Positions 8,246 to 17,604 are shown, counted from the stretch's first letter. The stretch: 55,487 nt of DNA from Planctomycetota bacterium (GCA_016872775.1 VGZA01000039.1:1-55487); one strand, 5' to 3'. Program-made: numbers and translations. Notes: a model not told the origin generated them from the letters alone.

Positions 8246-9379
8246 ATGAAAATTACCTCCATCCGCCCGATCATCGTCGGCGACGTCCGAAACTTTCTTT
8301 TCGTGATCGTCGAAACCGACGAGGGCTTGTGCGGACTGGGGGAGGGAGGCATCACTTGGCGCGAATCGGCGATGGCCGGATTCATCGAGGCCCTGCGCCC
8401 TTCCCTGCTCGGCCAGGACCCGATGCGCACGGAACACCTCTGGCAGGTCATGCTGCGCTGCGGTTTTTTCCCGCCCGGCCGATTGGGACTGGCCGCGATC
8501 AGCGCCATCGACATTGCGCTCTGGGATATCAAAGCCCAGGCACTGGCTGTGCCGTTGTACCAGTTACTCGGTGGCCGCGTGCGGGATCGAGTTGTCTGTT
8601 ATCCTCACGTCGCGGGACCGAATCCCGCGTCGCTCGTGGAAGACGCGCGTCGCAAAGTCGCCGAACAGTGGCGGTTCGTGCGCTTCGATCTGCCGTGCTG
8701 GAACGAAGTATTCGAGCCGCGACGGGCTGTCCGTGAGGGCGTGGAACTGTTCGCGGCGGTGCGCGAAGCGGTCGGGCCTGAAATCGAACTCGTCATCGAC
8801 GTCCATACCCGGCTCGACCCGGCCAACGCGATCCTGCTCTGCCGGGAACTCGAAGCGCACCGCCCCTATTTCGTCGAAGATCCGCTCCGCAGCGAAAATC
8901 CGGCGTCCCTCCGCCGCCTGCGCGAACAGACCTCGGTCCCGATCGCCATGGGGGAACAGCATGCAACCAAGTGGGAATTCCGCGAGATGATCGAAAACGA
9001 CTGGATCGATTTCGCCCGCGTCGATCTCTGTATCGCCGGCGGGATCACCGAAACAATGAAGATCGCCGGCTGGTGCGAAACACATTACCTGCCCCTGGCC
9101 CCGCATAATCCTCTTGGACCTGTCTGCACCGCCGCTTCACTCCACGTCGATCTGGCCATCAGCAACTTTGCCGTCCAGGAGTGCGCGCGACCACCCGGTG
9201 CCGTACTGAGCGAACTGTTTCCCGAACAAGTACCTTTCGAACGCGGACACCTGCTCCCGCCCACTCGCCCGGGTCTTGGGATCACGTTCGACGAGTCCGC
9301 CATCCGACGCTACCCACCAATCCAAGACGGGGACTGCCCCCGATTCCGACGCGACGACGGTGCATTCACGAATTGGTGA
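8246..9379 (+). CDS. Enolase-superfamily dehydratase, galactonate dehydratase (DgoD)-like
   Basis: A 377-residue member of the mandelate racemase group. Metal ligands are D185 (VIDVHTR), E211 (FVEDPL) and E237 (AMGEQHA). H187 and H287 (LAPHNPLGP) match the catalytic histidines of D-galactonate dehydratase, and the IAGGITE-KIAG-E block (about 263-278) is also typical of that branch. The N-terminal capping domain ends with the DIALWDIKAQALAVPLYQLLGG block. The ATG at 8246 gives the standard family N-terminus MKITSIRPI; the in-frame start at 8171 would add 25 atypical residues. It is divergent from the MFS transporter gene, with about 140 bases between starts. Confidence 0.88.
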   Translation: MKITSIRPIIVGDVRNFLFVIVETDEGLCGLGEGGITWRESAMAGFIEALRPSLLGQDPMRTEHLWQVMLRCGFFPPGRLGLAAISAIDIALWDIKAQALAVPLYQLLGGRVRDRVVCYPHVAGPNPASLVEDARRKVAEQWRFVRFDLPCWNEVFEPRRAVREGVELFAAVREAVGPEIELVIDVHTRLDPANAILLCRELEAHRPYFVEDPLRSENPASLRRLREQTSVPIAMGEQHATKWEFREMIENDWIDFARVDLCIAGGITETMKIAGWCETHYLPLAPHNPLGPVCTAASLHVDLAISNFAVQECARPPGAVLSELFPEQVPFERGHLLPPTRPGLGITFDESAIRRYPPIQDGDCPRFRRDDGAFTNW

Positions 9380-9383
9380 AACC

Positions 9384-9451
9384 GGTTACGGGTTACGGGT
9401 TACGGGTTACGGGGCACGGGCACGGGGCACGGGGCACGGGGCACGGGGCAC
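9384..9451. repeat. Two blocks of 7-bp tandem repeats
   Basis: Four copies of ggttacg (9384-9411) run directly into about six copies of ggggcac (9411-9451), one of which lacks a base. The block starts 5 bases after the stop codon of the DgoD-like gene. It occupies the first part of a 412-base gap (9380-9791) that holds no convincing gene. Confidence 0.9.
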
Positions 9452-9472
9452 AGGTGCCACGGGTGACTTCGT

Positions 9473-9637
9473 GTGCCACGGGTGAGGAGGGTAGTCCCGA
9501 GCCCGTGCAAGGTGACAAAGTTGAGGTTGAAATTTGAATCGGGGCCAATTCACCGTCTTCCGATCCGACGTTGACCGACAATGAACGTTGACTCCATCAC
9601 TTGGGCACGGGCTCGGGACTACCCTCACCCGTGGCAC
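9473..9637. repeat. Long near-perfect inverted repeat in intergenic gap
   Basis: Left arm 9473-9508 and right arm 9605-9637 are reverse complements except for a 3-base insertion in the left arm. About 96 bases separate them. The core of each arm contains tagtcccgagcccgtgc or its complement. A partial third copy of the gtgccacgggtga part lies at 9454-9468, and a related sequence at about 41808-41825. This looks like a dispersed intergenic palindrome or a small non-autonomous element rather than a promoter. Confidence 0.85.
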
Positions 9638-9791
9638 CCGTAACCCGTTTTCCACTTTGCATTCTCATGACCCATCGTTACACTTTTATTTGTTGCCATG
9701 GAATTGCTTACCCGCCACGATCAGCCTGCCTTGGAGTCTCTTTCGCGTGCTAAATGTTTGGGTTCGAATTCGGCGCGACTCGACCGCGACC

Positions 9792-12287
9792 ATGTTCGGT
9801 AGCGGCATTCAGTTGTTCTTGGTCGGCTGCTTGTTGCTTGTACCTTGCGCCGTGGCGATGCCGGATTCACCGGCTGGACCGACGGATGAAAGCGGGCGGC
9901 GGTTACCGAACTTTGAATCGATTCGTGTCGAGCCTGCCGAACTCTTTCTGGACGCGCGCAATCGAGAGCAGGGCGTGATCGTTACCGGAATGACGGCGTC
10001 GGGAGAAATGGTCGATTTGACCCATCGTGTCGCCTACGCGAGTTCGGACCCGGGCATCGCGTCGGCGTCTGCCGGCGGGCAGGTGTCCGCGGTGGCGGAC
10101 GGTGGGGCCGAATTGACGATCGAAGTGGGCGTCAAGGCGGCCAAAGTTCAAGTTCGCGTTGCCGGACTGGCAACGACCAGAATTCCCGATTTCGACAACG
10201 ACGTCGTGCCACTGCTGAACCGTTTTGGCTGTAATACATCTGCCTGCCATGGGAAAGCGGAAGGGCAGAATGGGTTTAAGCTTTCCGTATTCGGTTCGGA
10301 TCCTGGTACCGATTACGGCGCCCTGGTGATGGAGTCGCGTGGAAGAAGATTGTTTGTTCCGGAGCCGGATCGCAGCTTGTTGATGCGGAAGGCGTCTGGC
10401 GACATGCCTCATGGCGGTGGCGTGCGCATCGAACGGCGTAGCCGGGCGTACCAGGTTCTGCGCGAATGGATTGCGGCGGGAGCGCCTCGAAGTGATCCGC
10501 ATGCGGCGAGTGTAGTGCGCATTCAGGTGTTGCCGAATCGCCGCACAATTGGCCCGCGCGGGTCGCAACAGCTTCGTGTGACGGCGGAGTTCAGCGACGG
10601 GCGGACTGTGGATGTAACGGAGTTGGCCCGGTTCCAATCCAACAACGACGCCTTGGCGTCCGTCGACGAGCGGGGGATAGTGGTTGCGGGCGATGCGCCG
10701 GGTCAGGTGGCGATCATGGCAAGCTACATGGGGGCGGTCGACACATTTCAGGCGTTTCTGCCGCGGCTCGAAATGTTGGCGGACGTGGCGCCGGCCAGCG
10801 AAGTCAATTCCATCGATACGCTGGTCCACGCGCAGTTGAGGAAATTAAACATTGCGCCGGCGGCCCGCTGTGACGACGCCGACTTCGTGCGACGGGCTTA
10901 TATCGACGTGATCGGGACGCTGCCGACGGCTGAAGAGGCTCGTGACTTCCTGGACGACCGCTCGGCGGGCAAACGTCGCGCCTTGGTGGAACGCTTGATG
11001 GTGCGCCCGGAGTTCGTCGATTACTGGTCGCAGAAGTGGGCCGACATTCTCCGCGTCGATCGGCGCACCCTGGGCCACAAAGGGGCCTTTGCATTCTACC
11101 GATGGATTCACGACCAGGTGGCCAGGAATCGGCCGATCGACGAGTTCTTCCGGGAGATCATTGCTGCGCGGGGAATCATCGAACAGGCGCCGCAGGCTCG
11201 GTTCTATCAGGTGTCCGGGAATGCGGGGGACACGGCGAGTACGCTGTCCCAGATCGTGCTCGGTGTCCGCATTGCGTGCGCTCAGTGCCACCATCACCCG
11301 TTTGATCGCTGGAGCCAGGACGATTACTTCGGCATGGCGGCCTACTTTCAGCCGCTGTCGCGCAAGGCGACGTCGCGCGGGGAGTTGCTCGTCTACGCTG
11401 GCGGTGCCAAGGCGACGAATCCGCGCACCGGCCGGGAGATTCCCGCGCACCCGCTGCAGACTCCGATTCCGCCAGCGGTGGCGGACGGTGACGTCCGCGT
11501 GCAGTTGGCTCAATGGATGACTTCGCCACAGAATGCCTGGTTTGCGCGGAATGTGGCGAATCGGATCTGGGCCCAGTTGCTCGGCCGAGGGTTGGTCGAA
11601 CCGGTCGACGACCTCCGCGAAACGAACCCGCCATCGAACCCGGAATTGCTCGACGCGCTCGCCCGTTCGTTCATCGAACAGAAGTTCGACCTGCGGCGCT
11701 TCCTGCTGACGATCACCGATTCCGAGACCTACCAGCGCAGTGCCCATCCAGATCAATCGAACGAATGCGACGAGCAGAATTATTCGCGGGCATTATTGAA
11801 ACGGATGGATGCCGAGGTCCTGCTGGACGCGGTCTGTCAGGTGTCGGGTGTGCCGGAGAAGTTTATCGGTTTTCCATCCGGTTATCGCGCGATTCAGTTG
11901 TGGGACAGCGAGGTCGACCATTACTTCCTGAAGCTGTTCGGTCGGCCGATCCGCAAGTCGGCTTGCGTCTGCGAGCGGAATATGGAGCCGAATGTCGGGC
12001 AGGTTCTGCATGTGCTCAACGCTCCGGAGATTCAGAGCAAGTTGGCGCACGACGGCGGACGCATCGCGCACTGGGTGGAGACGATCCAGGACGACGCGGC
12101 CATCGTCGAGCAACTGTACCTGACCTGTTACGCGCGTCGGCCCACCGACGAAGAGCGAACCGTGGCGCTGGAGTTCCTTGCTGGAGTTGCGCAGCGAGAT
12201 GGGAACCGGTCGGACTTTCGCCGCCGCGCGGTTGAGGATCTGATGTGGAGTTGCCTGAACAGCCTGGAGTTTTTATTCAATCATTGA
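9792..12287 (+). CDS. PSD1 (DUF1549/DUF1553) cytochrome-like exported protein
   Basis: An 831-residue exported protein of the planctomycete cytochrome-like class. From the ATG at 9792 it has a signal peptide (about 1-22), a bacterial Ig-like domain (about 43-125), and a planctomycete heme-binding-like motif C147-x4-C152-H153 (GCNTSACHG). A second Ig-like segment (about 242-325), DUF1549 (from about 338) and DUF1553 (to the C-terminus) follow. A further CAQCHHHPFDRW motif lies near residue 495. The in-frame start at 9588 would add 68 residues encoded by the upstream inverted repeat and is rejected. It is the first gene of a tight run with DUF1501 and PPC genes. The biochemical role of the family is not established; surface redox or polysaccharide use is inferred. 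Confidence 0.9.
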   Translation: MFGSGIQLFLVGCLLLVPCAVAMPDSPAGPTDESGRRLPNFESIRVEPAELFLDARNREQGVIVTGMTASGEMVDLTHRVAYASSDPGIASASAGGQVSAVADGGAELTIEVGVKAAKVQVRVAGLATTRIPDFDNDVVPLLNRFGCNTSACHGKAEGQNGFKLSVFGSDPGTDYGALVMESRGRRLFVPEPDRSLLMRKASGDMPHGGGVRIERRSRAYQVLREWIAAGAPRSDPHAASVVRIQVLPNRRTIGPRGSQQLRVTAEFSDGRTVDVTELARFQSNNDALASVDERGIVVAGDAPGQVAIMASYMGAVDTFQAFLPRLEMLADVAPASEVNSIDTLVHAQLRKLNIAPAARCDDADFVRRAYIDVIGTLPTAEEARDFLDDRSAGKRRALVERLMVRPEFVDYWSQKWADILRVDRRTLGHKGAFAFYRWIHDQVARNRPIDEFFREIIAARGIIEQAPQARFYQVSGNAGDTASTLSQIVLGVRIACAQCHHHPFDRWSQDDYFGMAAYFQPLSRKATSRGELLVYAGGAKATNPRTGREIPAHPLQTPIPPAVADGDVRVQLAQWMTSPQNAWFARNVANRIWAQLLGRGLVEPVDDLRETNPPSNPELLDALARSFIEQKFDLRRFLLTITDSETYQRSAHPDQSNECDEQNYSRALLKRMDAEVLLDAVCQVSGVPEKFIGFPSGYRAIQLWDSEVDHYFLKLFGRPIRKSACVCERNMEPNVGQVLHVLNAPEIQSKLAHDGGRIAHWVETIQDDAAIVEQLYLTCYARRPTDEERTVALEFLAGVAQRDGNRSDFRRRAVEDLMWSCLNSLEFLFNH

Positions 12288-12297
12288 GGAGGCTGCG

Positions 12298-13641
12298 ATG
12301 AAGGGAACGGTCGGTTTCTGCGATGGAGTCGCACGGCGTGATTTTATCCGCGTTGGCTGCGCCAGCCTGTTCGGTCCGGCGGCATACTGGTCGCTGCCCT
12401 CGTTACTCGGTTCGGCGGCAAGGGCCGGGGAGAATCCTGGTTCCGCGGATGCCCGATCGCTCATCGTGGTCTTCCTGCGCGGTGGCTTAAGTACGATCGA
12501 TACCTGGGATTTGAAACCGAATGCGCCGGCGGAGTTTCGCGGCGAATTTCAACCGATCGCGACCAACGTCGCGGGGATCGAGATCGGCGAGCACCTGCCA
12601 CGAATCGCGCTGCAGATGGACAAGTTCTCGCTGGTGCGATCGTTCGGGCATCGCAATTCGGATCATGGGCCGGCGGACCATTACATGCTGACCGGCTACC
12701 ACCCGCTGGCGGGCTTCAATCCCGGCTTGTCGCCGAACAATCAGCGCCCCTCGCATGGCTCGATCATCGCCCGGCAACTGGGGCCTCGCGGCTCGGTTCC
12801 CGCGTATGTCTGCGTGCCGGATGTGCACCCAAGTGGCGGCGCCGCTTATCTTGGACCGGCCTCGGCGCCGTTCTCCATTAACGCCGATCCCAATGACCCG
12901 GGATTCACCGTCCGTGATGTCCTGCCGCCGTTGGAACTTGATCCGCATCGCGTCGAAAATCGTCAGGCGCTGTTGGCGCGCGTCGACCGATTTCAACGGA
13001 CCGCCGAGAGCCGTGCGAATCGCGGAGCGAAATCGGTGAGCGTATTCCGGGAGCGTGCCTTCCAGCTGATGACCTCGGCGGAGGCCAAGCGGGCGTTCGA
13101 CATCCACCAGGAAGACTCGCGATTGCGCGACGAGTATGGTCGCAATTCTCTAGGGCAGTCCTGCCTCATGGCGCGGCGGCTGGTGGAAGCGGGCGTGCGC
13201 TGCGTCACGGTTCAGCACGTCGATTGGGATACGCACGAAGCCAATTTCACGCACCTGCGGCGCGACTTGCTGCCGATGCTCGACGGGGCGATGGCGACCT
13301 TGTTTCGCGACCTGTCGGACCGGGGATTGCTTGACAATACGCTGGTCCTAGTGACCGGCGAATTCGGCCGCACGCCTCGGATCAACAACAACGCCGGCCG
13401 CGACCATTGGGGGCCCGGTTTCACGGTGGCGCTCGGCGGCGGCGGCATTCAGGGCGGCCGCGTGATCGGGCGGTCGGACGCACGCGCCGAAAAACCGGCC
13501 GACGATCCCTACGGCCCGGAGGATCTCGCGGCAACCGTCCACCGGCTGCTGGGAATCGATCCCGACGGCGAGTTCTACACGCCGGAGGGTCGGCCGGTGA
13601 AGATCGTTAATGACGGGCGGATGATTCGAGGATTGACATGA
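12298..13641 (+). CDS. DUF1501 Tat-exported protein
   Basis: A 447-residue protein of the DUF1501 family, related in fold to alkaline phosphatase/sulfatase enzymes. The RR pair at 13-14 (ARRDFIRVG) followed by a hydrophobic segment indicates Tat export. Conserved blocks seen are FLRGGLSTIDTWDLKP near the N-terminus, a WDTHEANF motif, a VTGEFGRTPRIN motif, and AGRDHWGPGFTVALGGGGIQGGRVIG near the C-terminus. It starts 10 bases after the PSD1 stop codon with GAGGAGG overlapping that junction. PSD1-DUF1501 pairing is characteristic of planctomycetes. No substrate is known. Confidence 0.92.
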   Translation: MKGTVGFCDGVARRDFIRVGCASLFGPAAYWSLPSLLGSAARAGENPGSADARSLIVVFLRGGLSTIDTWDLKPNAPAEFRGEFQPIATNVAGIEIGEHLPRIALQMDKFSLVRSFGHRNSDHGPADHYMLTGYHPLAGFNPGLSPNNQRPSHGSIIARQLGPRGSVPAYVCVPDVHPSGGAAYLGPASAPFSINADPNDPGFTVRDVLPPLELDPHRVENRQALLARVDRFQRTAESRANRGAKSVSVFRERAFQLMTSAEAKRAFDIHQEDSRLRDEYGRNSLGQSCLMARRLVEAGVRCVTVQHVDWDTHEANFTHLRRDLLPMLDGAMATLFRDLSDRGLLDNTLVLVTGEFGRTPRINNNAGRDHWGPGFTVALGGGGIQGGRVIGRSDARAEKPADDPYGPEDLAATVHRLLGIDPDGEFYTPEGRPVKIVNDGRMIRGLT

Positions 13642-16094
13642 TCGATCGTGGATGGTCGTCGGTTCGCCTACCGGTCCTATTGGCCGCGCTGCTCGCAATG
13701 CAGTCGGTCGGCGCTGACACGGCGACTGGCGAAGCGCCATCGGTTTCCTACATTTTTCCGGCGGGCGGACAGCGCGGTACGCAGGTACAATTTCGAATCG
13801 GCGGGCATTTCCTGCACGGCCATGCAGCACTCGACATGACCGGGCCCGGGGTTGCCGCGTCGACGACGATCAAGGAAGGACCAACCACCTGGTTTGAAGG
13901 CCCTCTTGTTGTTAAGCCGGCCTCCCAGGCGGCCGAGAATTACCCACGCGACCATTACGGCGAAGTCGCCCTTGCCAAGGACGCTCCCCTGGGAGCGATT
14001 GCCTGGCGGGTATCGACCTCGCAAGGGGCCACACCGGGCCGCCCGTTTGTCGTTGGCGATCTCCCCGAGGTCATCGAAGAGGAAATGGATGGCATGCCGC
14101 TGCCGCAGTCGGTCATGCTGCCGGTAACCATCAACGGCCGCATTTTTCCGCGCGAGGATGTTGATATCTGGACATTTGCGATGGAGCAGGGCCAGCAGGT
14201 CGCTTGCGAGGTGCTGGCCGCCCGAATCGGTTCGTCACTCGATTCGCAGTTGGAAATCCGCGCACCCGACGGTTCGCTGATCGCCGAAAATGGCGACTCC
14301 CTGGGGATTGATTCGCGAATCCAGTTCACCGCCCCCGTTTCCGGGGTCTACCAGGCGCGGATCTGGGACGCGGAGTTTCGCGGCTTGCAGGAATTTGTCT
14401 ACCGCCTGACGATTCGAACCGATTCGTTCGTGGAACGAGTGTTCCCGTTGGGAGGTCGACGGGGAGAAACGGTCGCCTTTCGTCTGATCGATGCGCCGGA
14501 AGACCGCGCCGCCGTGCGACCGATGCTGCTTGCGCCCCCGTCGACAGGACTGCAATGGGTCCATTTGCCGTTGGGCGATCGGTTTTCTAATCCGGTGCTC
14601 GTCGACGTGGGCGACGCCGCCGAAGTCGTCGAGTCGCACAACGCTGACGGCAGTGGGCGCGCTCGCGACGTGGCGGCCGAACAGGACGGCGAAGTCGGAA
14701 AGTCCCCTGCTAGACCGTTGGAACTCCCCGTTTCTGTGAACGGGATGATCTCGCAGGTGGGCGAGACCGATCGCTGGCTGGTGCGCGGCACCAAGGGCCA
14801 GGCCGTTGAATACGAGTTGCTGACGCAGCGTCTCGGCTCGTCGCTCGATGCCGTACTCTCTGTTTTCCCGGTCCCTGACCCCGGGACGCAAGCGGCGACT
14901 CCTCCCGCGGCGCTGGTTAAGGTGGGGAGCACCGTGGATAACCCGCAGGAACCGAAAGGGCTTTGGGAATTTCCCAACGATGGCCTGTTTGCTTTTGAGG
15001 TTGCCGACGTTTCGGGGACGCGTGGTGGGCCATCCTACACCTATCGATTGCGGATGGTGCCACCCCCGCAGCCCGATTTTCGCCTGCGGGCACTCAGCGA
15101 TGCGGTGACGGTCGTGCGCGGCGGCGAGTCGAAATTCAAAGTGGCCATCGATCGTATTGGCGGCTTTGCTGGAGAAGTCAAACTGAATCTGGTTGGACTT
15201 TCCGACGGCGTCACACTGTCGGGCAATTCGGTACCGGCCAACGCCGCCGAGTCCGAACTGACATTGAAAGCCGATGCACGCGCCAAGGTGCAGGCGTTGT
15301 TTCTCGACATCGACGGGACTGCCGAACTGGCGCCGGACAAGGTATTGACGCGCCGTGCCGTAATGCCGGCGCTACAATATGTTCCCGCACGTGAATCGCT
15401 GCTGTTGGTGGTGGCGATGCCGACGCCATTCAAGTTGGATGGCGGGGAACTGCAAATTCGTTACGGCGCGCGGGGAACCGTCTTCCGGCGTCCGTTCAAG
15501 ATCGAGCGGAACGGGTATCAAGGAACACTGAATGTCCGCCTCGCCGATCGCCAGATTCGGCATCTCCAGGGGGTAACCGGGCCGACGCTCGTATTGGGCC
15601 CGGACGTGCAGGAATTCGAATACCCTGTTCGACTACCGACCTGGCTGGAAACAAATCGCACATCGCGCACCGTTTTGATGGTCACCGGCGAGGTGCTCGA
15701 CAATGACGGCACGCCGCACACCGTCAGTTTCAGTTCGGGCGATACCCGTAACCAGATTGCGCTGTTGACGGCACCCTGCCCGCTGAGTGTGCGGGCCGAG
15801 GCGACTTCGATGCGGGCGCTTGTCGACGGCAAACGCTCGTTGCCGGTCAGCGTGTCGCGTGGAACGTTGTCGCCCGAGGAAGTGCGAATCGAGTTGCTCG
15901 TGCCGCCGCATACGCACGGAGTCATGGCGGAACCGATTACGCTCGCCCGTGACGTGAACGGCGGTTTGATGTCGATACAATTTGCGAAAACGGCCGGCCC
16001 GTTTACACTGCCCTTGACGATCCGCGCCACGACGGTCGTCGATGGCGATCCCGTCATCGCGGAAACCGCGTTGGAAGTTGTGGATGCGCGATGA
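13638..16094 (+). CDS. Exported protein with pre-peptidase C-terminal-like domains
   Basis: An 818-residue exported protein whose start overlaps the DUF1501 stop codon as ATGA, indicating translational coupling. It has a signal peptide (about 1-26) and an IPT/TIG-like segment (about 35-100). Two beta-sandwich domains resembling PPC domains follow, at about 160-262 (LPVTINGRIF, DIWTF, GSSLDSQLEI, GVYQARI) and about 366-477 (LPVSVNGMIS, DRWLV, GSSLDAVLSV). The remainder consists of further beta-rich repeats. This domain type usually mediates carbohydrate or surface binding. It probably works with the PSD1 and DUF1501 partners as a cell-surface complex; that is inference from gene order. Confidence 0.88.
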   Translation: MIDRGWSSVRLPVLLAALLAMQSVGADTATGEAPSVSYIFPAGGQRGTQVQFRIGGHFLHGHAALDMTGPGVAASTTIKEGPTTWFEGPLVVKPASQAAENYPRDHYGEVALAKDAPLGAIAWRVSTSQGATPGRPFVVGDLPEVIEEEMDGMPLPQSVMLPVTINGRIFPREDVDIWTFAMEQGQQVACEVLAARIGSSLDSQLEIRAPDGSLIAENGDSLGIDSRIQFTAPVSGVYQARIWDAEFRGLQEFVYRLTIRTDSFVERVFPLGGRRGETVAFRLIDAPEDRAAVRPMLLAPPSTGLQWVHLPLGDRFSNPVLVDVGDAAEVVESHNADGSGRARDVAAEQDGEVGKSPARPLELPVSVNGMISQVGETDRWLVRGTKGQAVEYELLTQRLGSSLDAVLSVFPVPDPGTQAATPPAALVKVGSTVDNPQEPKGLWEFPNDGLFAFEVADVSGTRGGPSYTYRLRMVPPPQPDFRLRALSDAVTVVRGGESKFKVAIDRIGGFAGEVKLNLVGLSDGVTLSGNSVPANAAESELTLKADARAKVQALFLDIDGTAELAPDKVLTRRAVMPALQYVPARESLLLVVAMPTPFKLDGGELQIRYGARGTVFRRPFKIERNGYQGTLNVRLADRQIRHLQGVTGPTLVLGPDVQEFEYPVRLPTWLETNRTSRTVLMVTGEVLDNDGTPHTVSFSSGDTRNQIALLTAPCPLSVRAEATSMRALVDGKRSLPVSVSRGTLSPEEVRIELLVPPHTHGVMAEPITLARDVNGGLMSIQFAKTAGPFTLPLTIRATTVVDGDPVIAETALEVVDAR

Positions 16095-16127
16095 AGGGCC
16101 GGCGTCGAACACAAAGGAGAACGCACA

Positions 16128-16229
16128 ATGGCGCTGCGTTGGATCGTCATCGCTGCGGTAGGTTTACTGGCACTGGGATTACCGCTGGCAATCATCGTGG
16201 TGATTCTGGCGAATCGTAATCGTGACTAA
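16128..16229 (+). CDS. 33-residue single-span membrane microprotein
   Basis: A small ORF of 33 codons with a strong ribosome-binding site (AAAGGAGA) 7 bases before the ATG, starting 33 bases after the PPC gene. The product begins MALRWIVIAAVGLLALG, continues with a hydrophobic stretch to about residue 27, and ends in a polar NRNRD tail. This gives one membrane helix with a short charged C-terminus. It fits as the last gene of the PSD1-DUF1501-PPC run. Function is unknown. It could anchor or assist the upstream proteins. The ribosome-binding site and hydrophobic composition make chance less likely, but conservation was not tested. Confidence 0.65.
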   Translation: MALRWIVIAAVGLLALGLPLAIIVVILANRNRD

Positions 16230-16235
16230 GGCGTA

Positions 16236-16308
16236 AGGGGTCGGGAATCTTTGGCGCCAATAAGCTTACCATCAGAATGATCGTCGCCGCCAAAGACTCC
16301 CGACCCCT
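16236..16308. repeat. 21-bp inverted repeat between convergent genes
   Basis: Arms 16236-16256 and 16288-16308 are reverse complements with one mismatch, separated by 31 bases. The arms contain aggggtcggga and tcccgacccct. It lies between the 33-residue ORF and the convergent PQQ-propeller gene. It could act as a bidirectional terminator, and its form resembles the dispersed palindromes of planctomycete genomes. Confidence 0.85.
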
Positions 16309-16320
16309 GGCCGCGTTGGA

Positions 16321-17604
16321 TTACGGCGCGGCATCCGCGCGGCTTTTTCCTTGGGACCCGTCGATCGCGAGCAGCAGTTCGGGGGTACGGAAATAGAGGT
16401 TGCCGTGGGAAATTGCCGCTGAGGCGTAGGTCGGCGCTCCGAGAGTGTTGCGGGCAACTTCGGTATAGCTCTTCCTGCCGGCTTCGATCACCGTGGTCAC
16501 TCCGTCGTCATCGCTGAAGTAGACGTAACCGCCGCCGGACACGGGAGAGGCGGTAAACGAGCCGCCGATCCGATGACGCCATTGCTGCTTGCCGTGATGT
16601 GCGTCGAGACACGTGACGATGCCCTGGTCGTCGAGCAGATAATACTGGTCCCCTACCAGGATCGCGGAAGGAACGTACGGCGCGCCGCGATCGAACCTCC
16701 AGTCGACGTGTGACTCGGTGACGTCGCCTTTTCCGCCAGGACGGACCGCGAAGCTGCTGCCGCGCGGACCGCTGACCACATAGATCCGCTCATGCCCGAT
16801 GACCGGTGTTGGAATGCACTCCCGTTGCAGGCCATGGACGATCCATTGGAGCTGTCCGTCGCGGGGATCAAATCCTTCCATCCGTTCGGCGGCACACACC
16901 ACCAGCGTCGATCGGTCCGCTTGCCGGATGATCTGGGGTGAACTCCAGGAATGCCAGACTCCCGGTCGAGGCTGGTGCCAGACATTCTTGCCGTTGTCCG
17001 CATCGACCGCGAGCAGATACGAGGACCCATAGTGATCGCACTGGATGATCAGACTGTTCCCGACGAGGATCGGGGAACTAGTGTGGCCGAAGCGATTCTC
17101 GAACGGTCCATATTCTTCCGCCAGCGAACGTTGCCAGACCAATTGACCGTCCATATCGACGCAAAACAGATCTCCCGTACCAAACAGTGCGAAGATCCGC
17201 TTACCGTCGGTAACGGGCGTCGGCGTTGCCATATCGCTTTTCGTGGCATGGTGCAGGGTGACGGCGGTACCCCAGAATCGCGTCAACCAGAGTTGCCGGC
17301 CACTGTCACGAGCGTGGCAGGCGATCAGCAATTCCTCCTGCGAGTGGCGATCGGTGGCCGTCACCACGATTCTCTCGTCCCAGACAATCGGACTCGAAAC
17401 TCCCGTTCCAGCCAGCGGGACCTTCCAACGGATGCCCGAGTCGGCCGACCAGTGGCGCGGAAGATTGGATTCCGAGCTCACCGCATTCCTGTTAGGGCCG
17501 CGCCATTCCGGCCAATTCTCCGCGAGAACCAAAGGTGCTCTGCCAAGCGGAGCGGACAGCAGCAGGAATGTCGCAATGCGGCGGATCGAGGAGGTGCTCT
17601 TCAT
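16321..17604 (-). CDS. Exported PQQ-like beta-propeller protein
   Basis: A 427-residue protein with an N-terminal signal peptide (about 1-28). It then has a beta-propeller of PQQ-binding-like repeats, similar to BamB-type and quinoprotein propellers. Repeating blades are visible as W-G/D-x-V-x-W style segments such as LVWQRSLAEEYG, NVWHQPRPG, LQWIVHG and QQWRHRIGG. No cytochrome motif is seen. Its ATG overlaps the stop of the upstream gene as ATGA. Likely role: scaffold or electron-transfer protein in the periplasm-like compartment. Whether it binds PQQ cannot be judged. Confidence 0.88.
   Translation of the reverse strand: MKSTSSIRRIATFLLLSAPLGRAPLVLAENWPEWRGPNRNAVSSESNLPRHWSADSGIRWKVPLAGTGVSSPIVWDERIVVTATDRHSQEELLIACHARDSGRQLWLTRFWGTAVTLHHATKSDMATPTPVTDGKRIFALFGTGDLFCVDMDGQLVWQRSLAEEYGPFENRFGHTSSPILVGNSLIIQCDHYGSSYLLAVDADNGKNVWHQPRPGVWHSWSSPQIIRQADRSTLVVCAAERMEGFDPRDGQLQWIVHGLQRECIPTPVIGHERIYVVSGPRGSSFAVRPGGKGDVTESHVDWRFDRGAPYVPSAILVGDQYYLLDDQGIVTCLDAHHGKQQWRHRIGGSFTASPVSGGGYVYFSDDDGVTTVIEAGRKSYTEVARNTLGAPTYASAAISHGNLYFRTPELLLAIDGSQGKSRADAAP

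Noticed and set aside
9384-9451. Tandem heptamers considered as a CRISPR array
   Set aside because: The units are contiguous, 7 bases long and lack spacers; there are no cas genes nearby.
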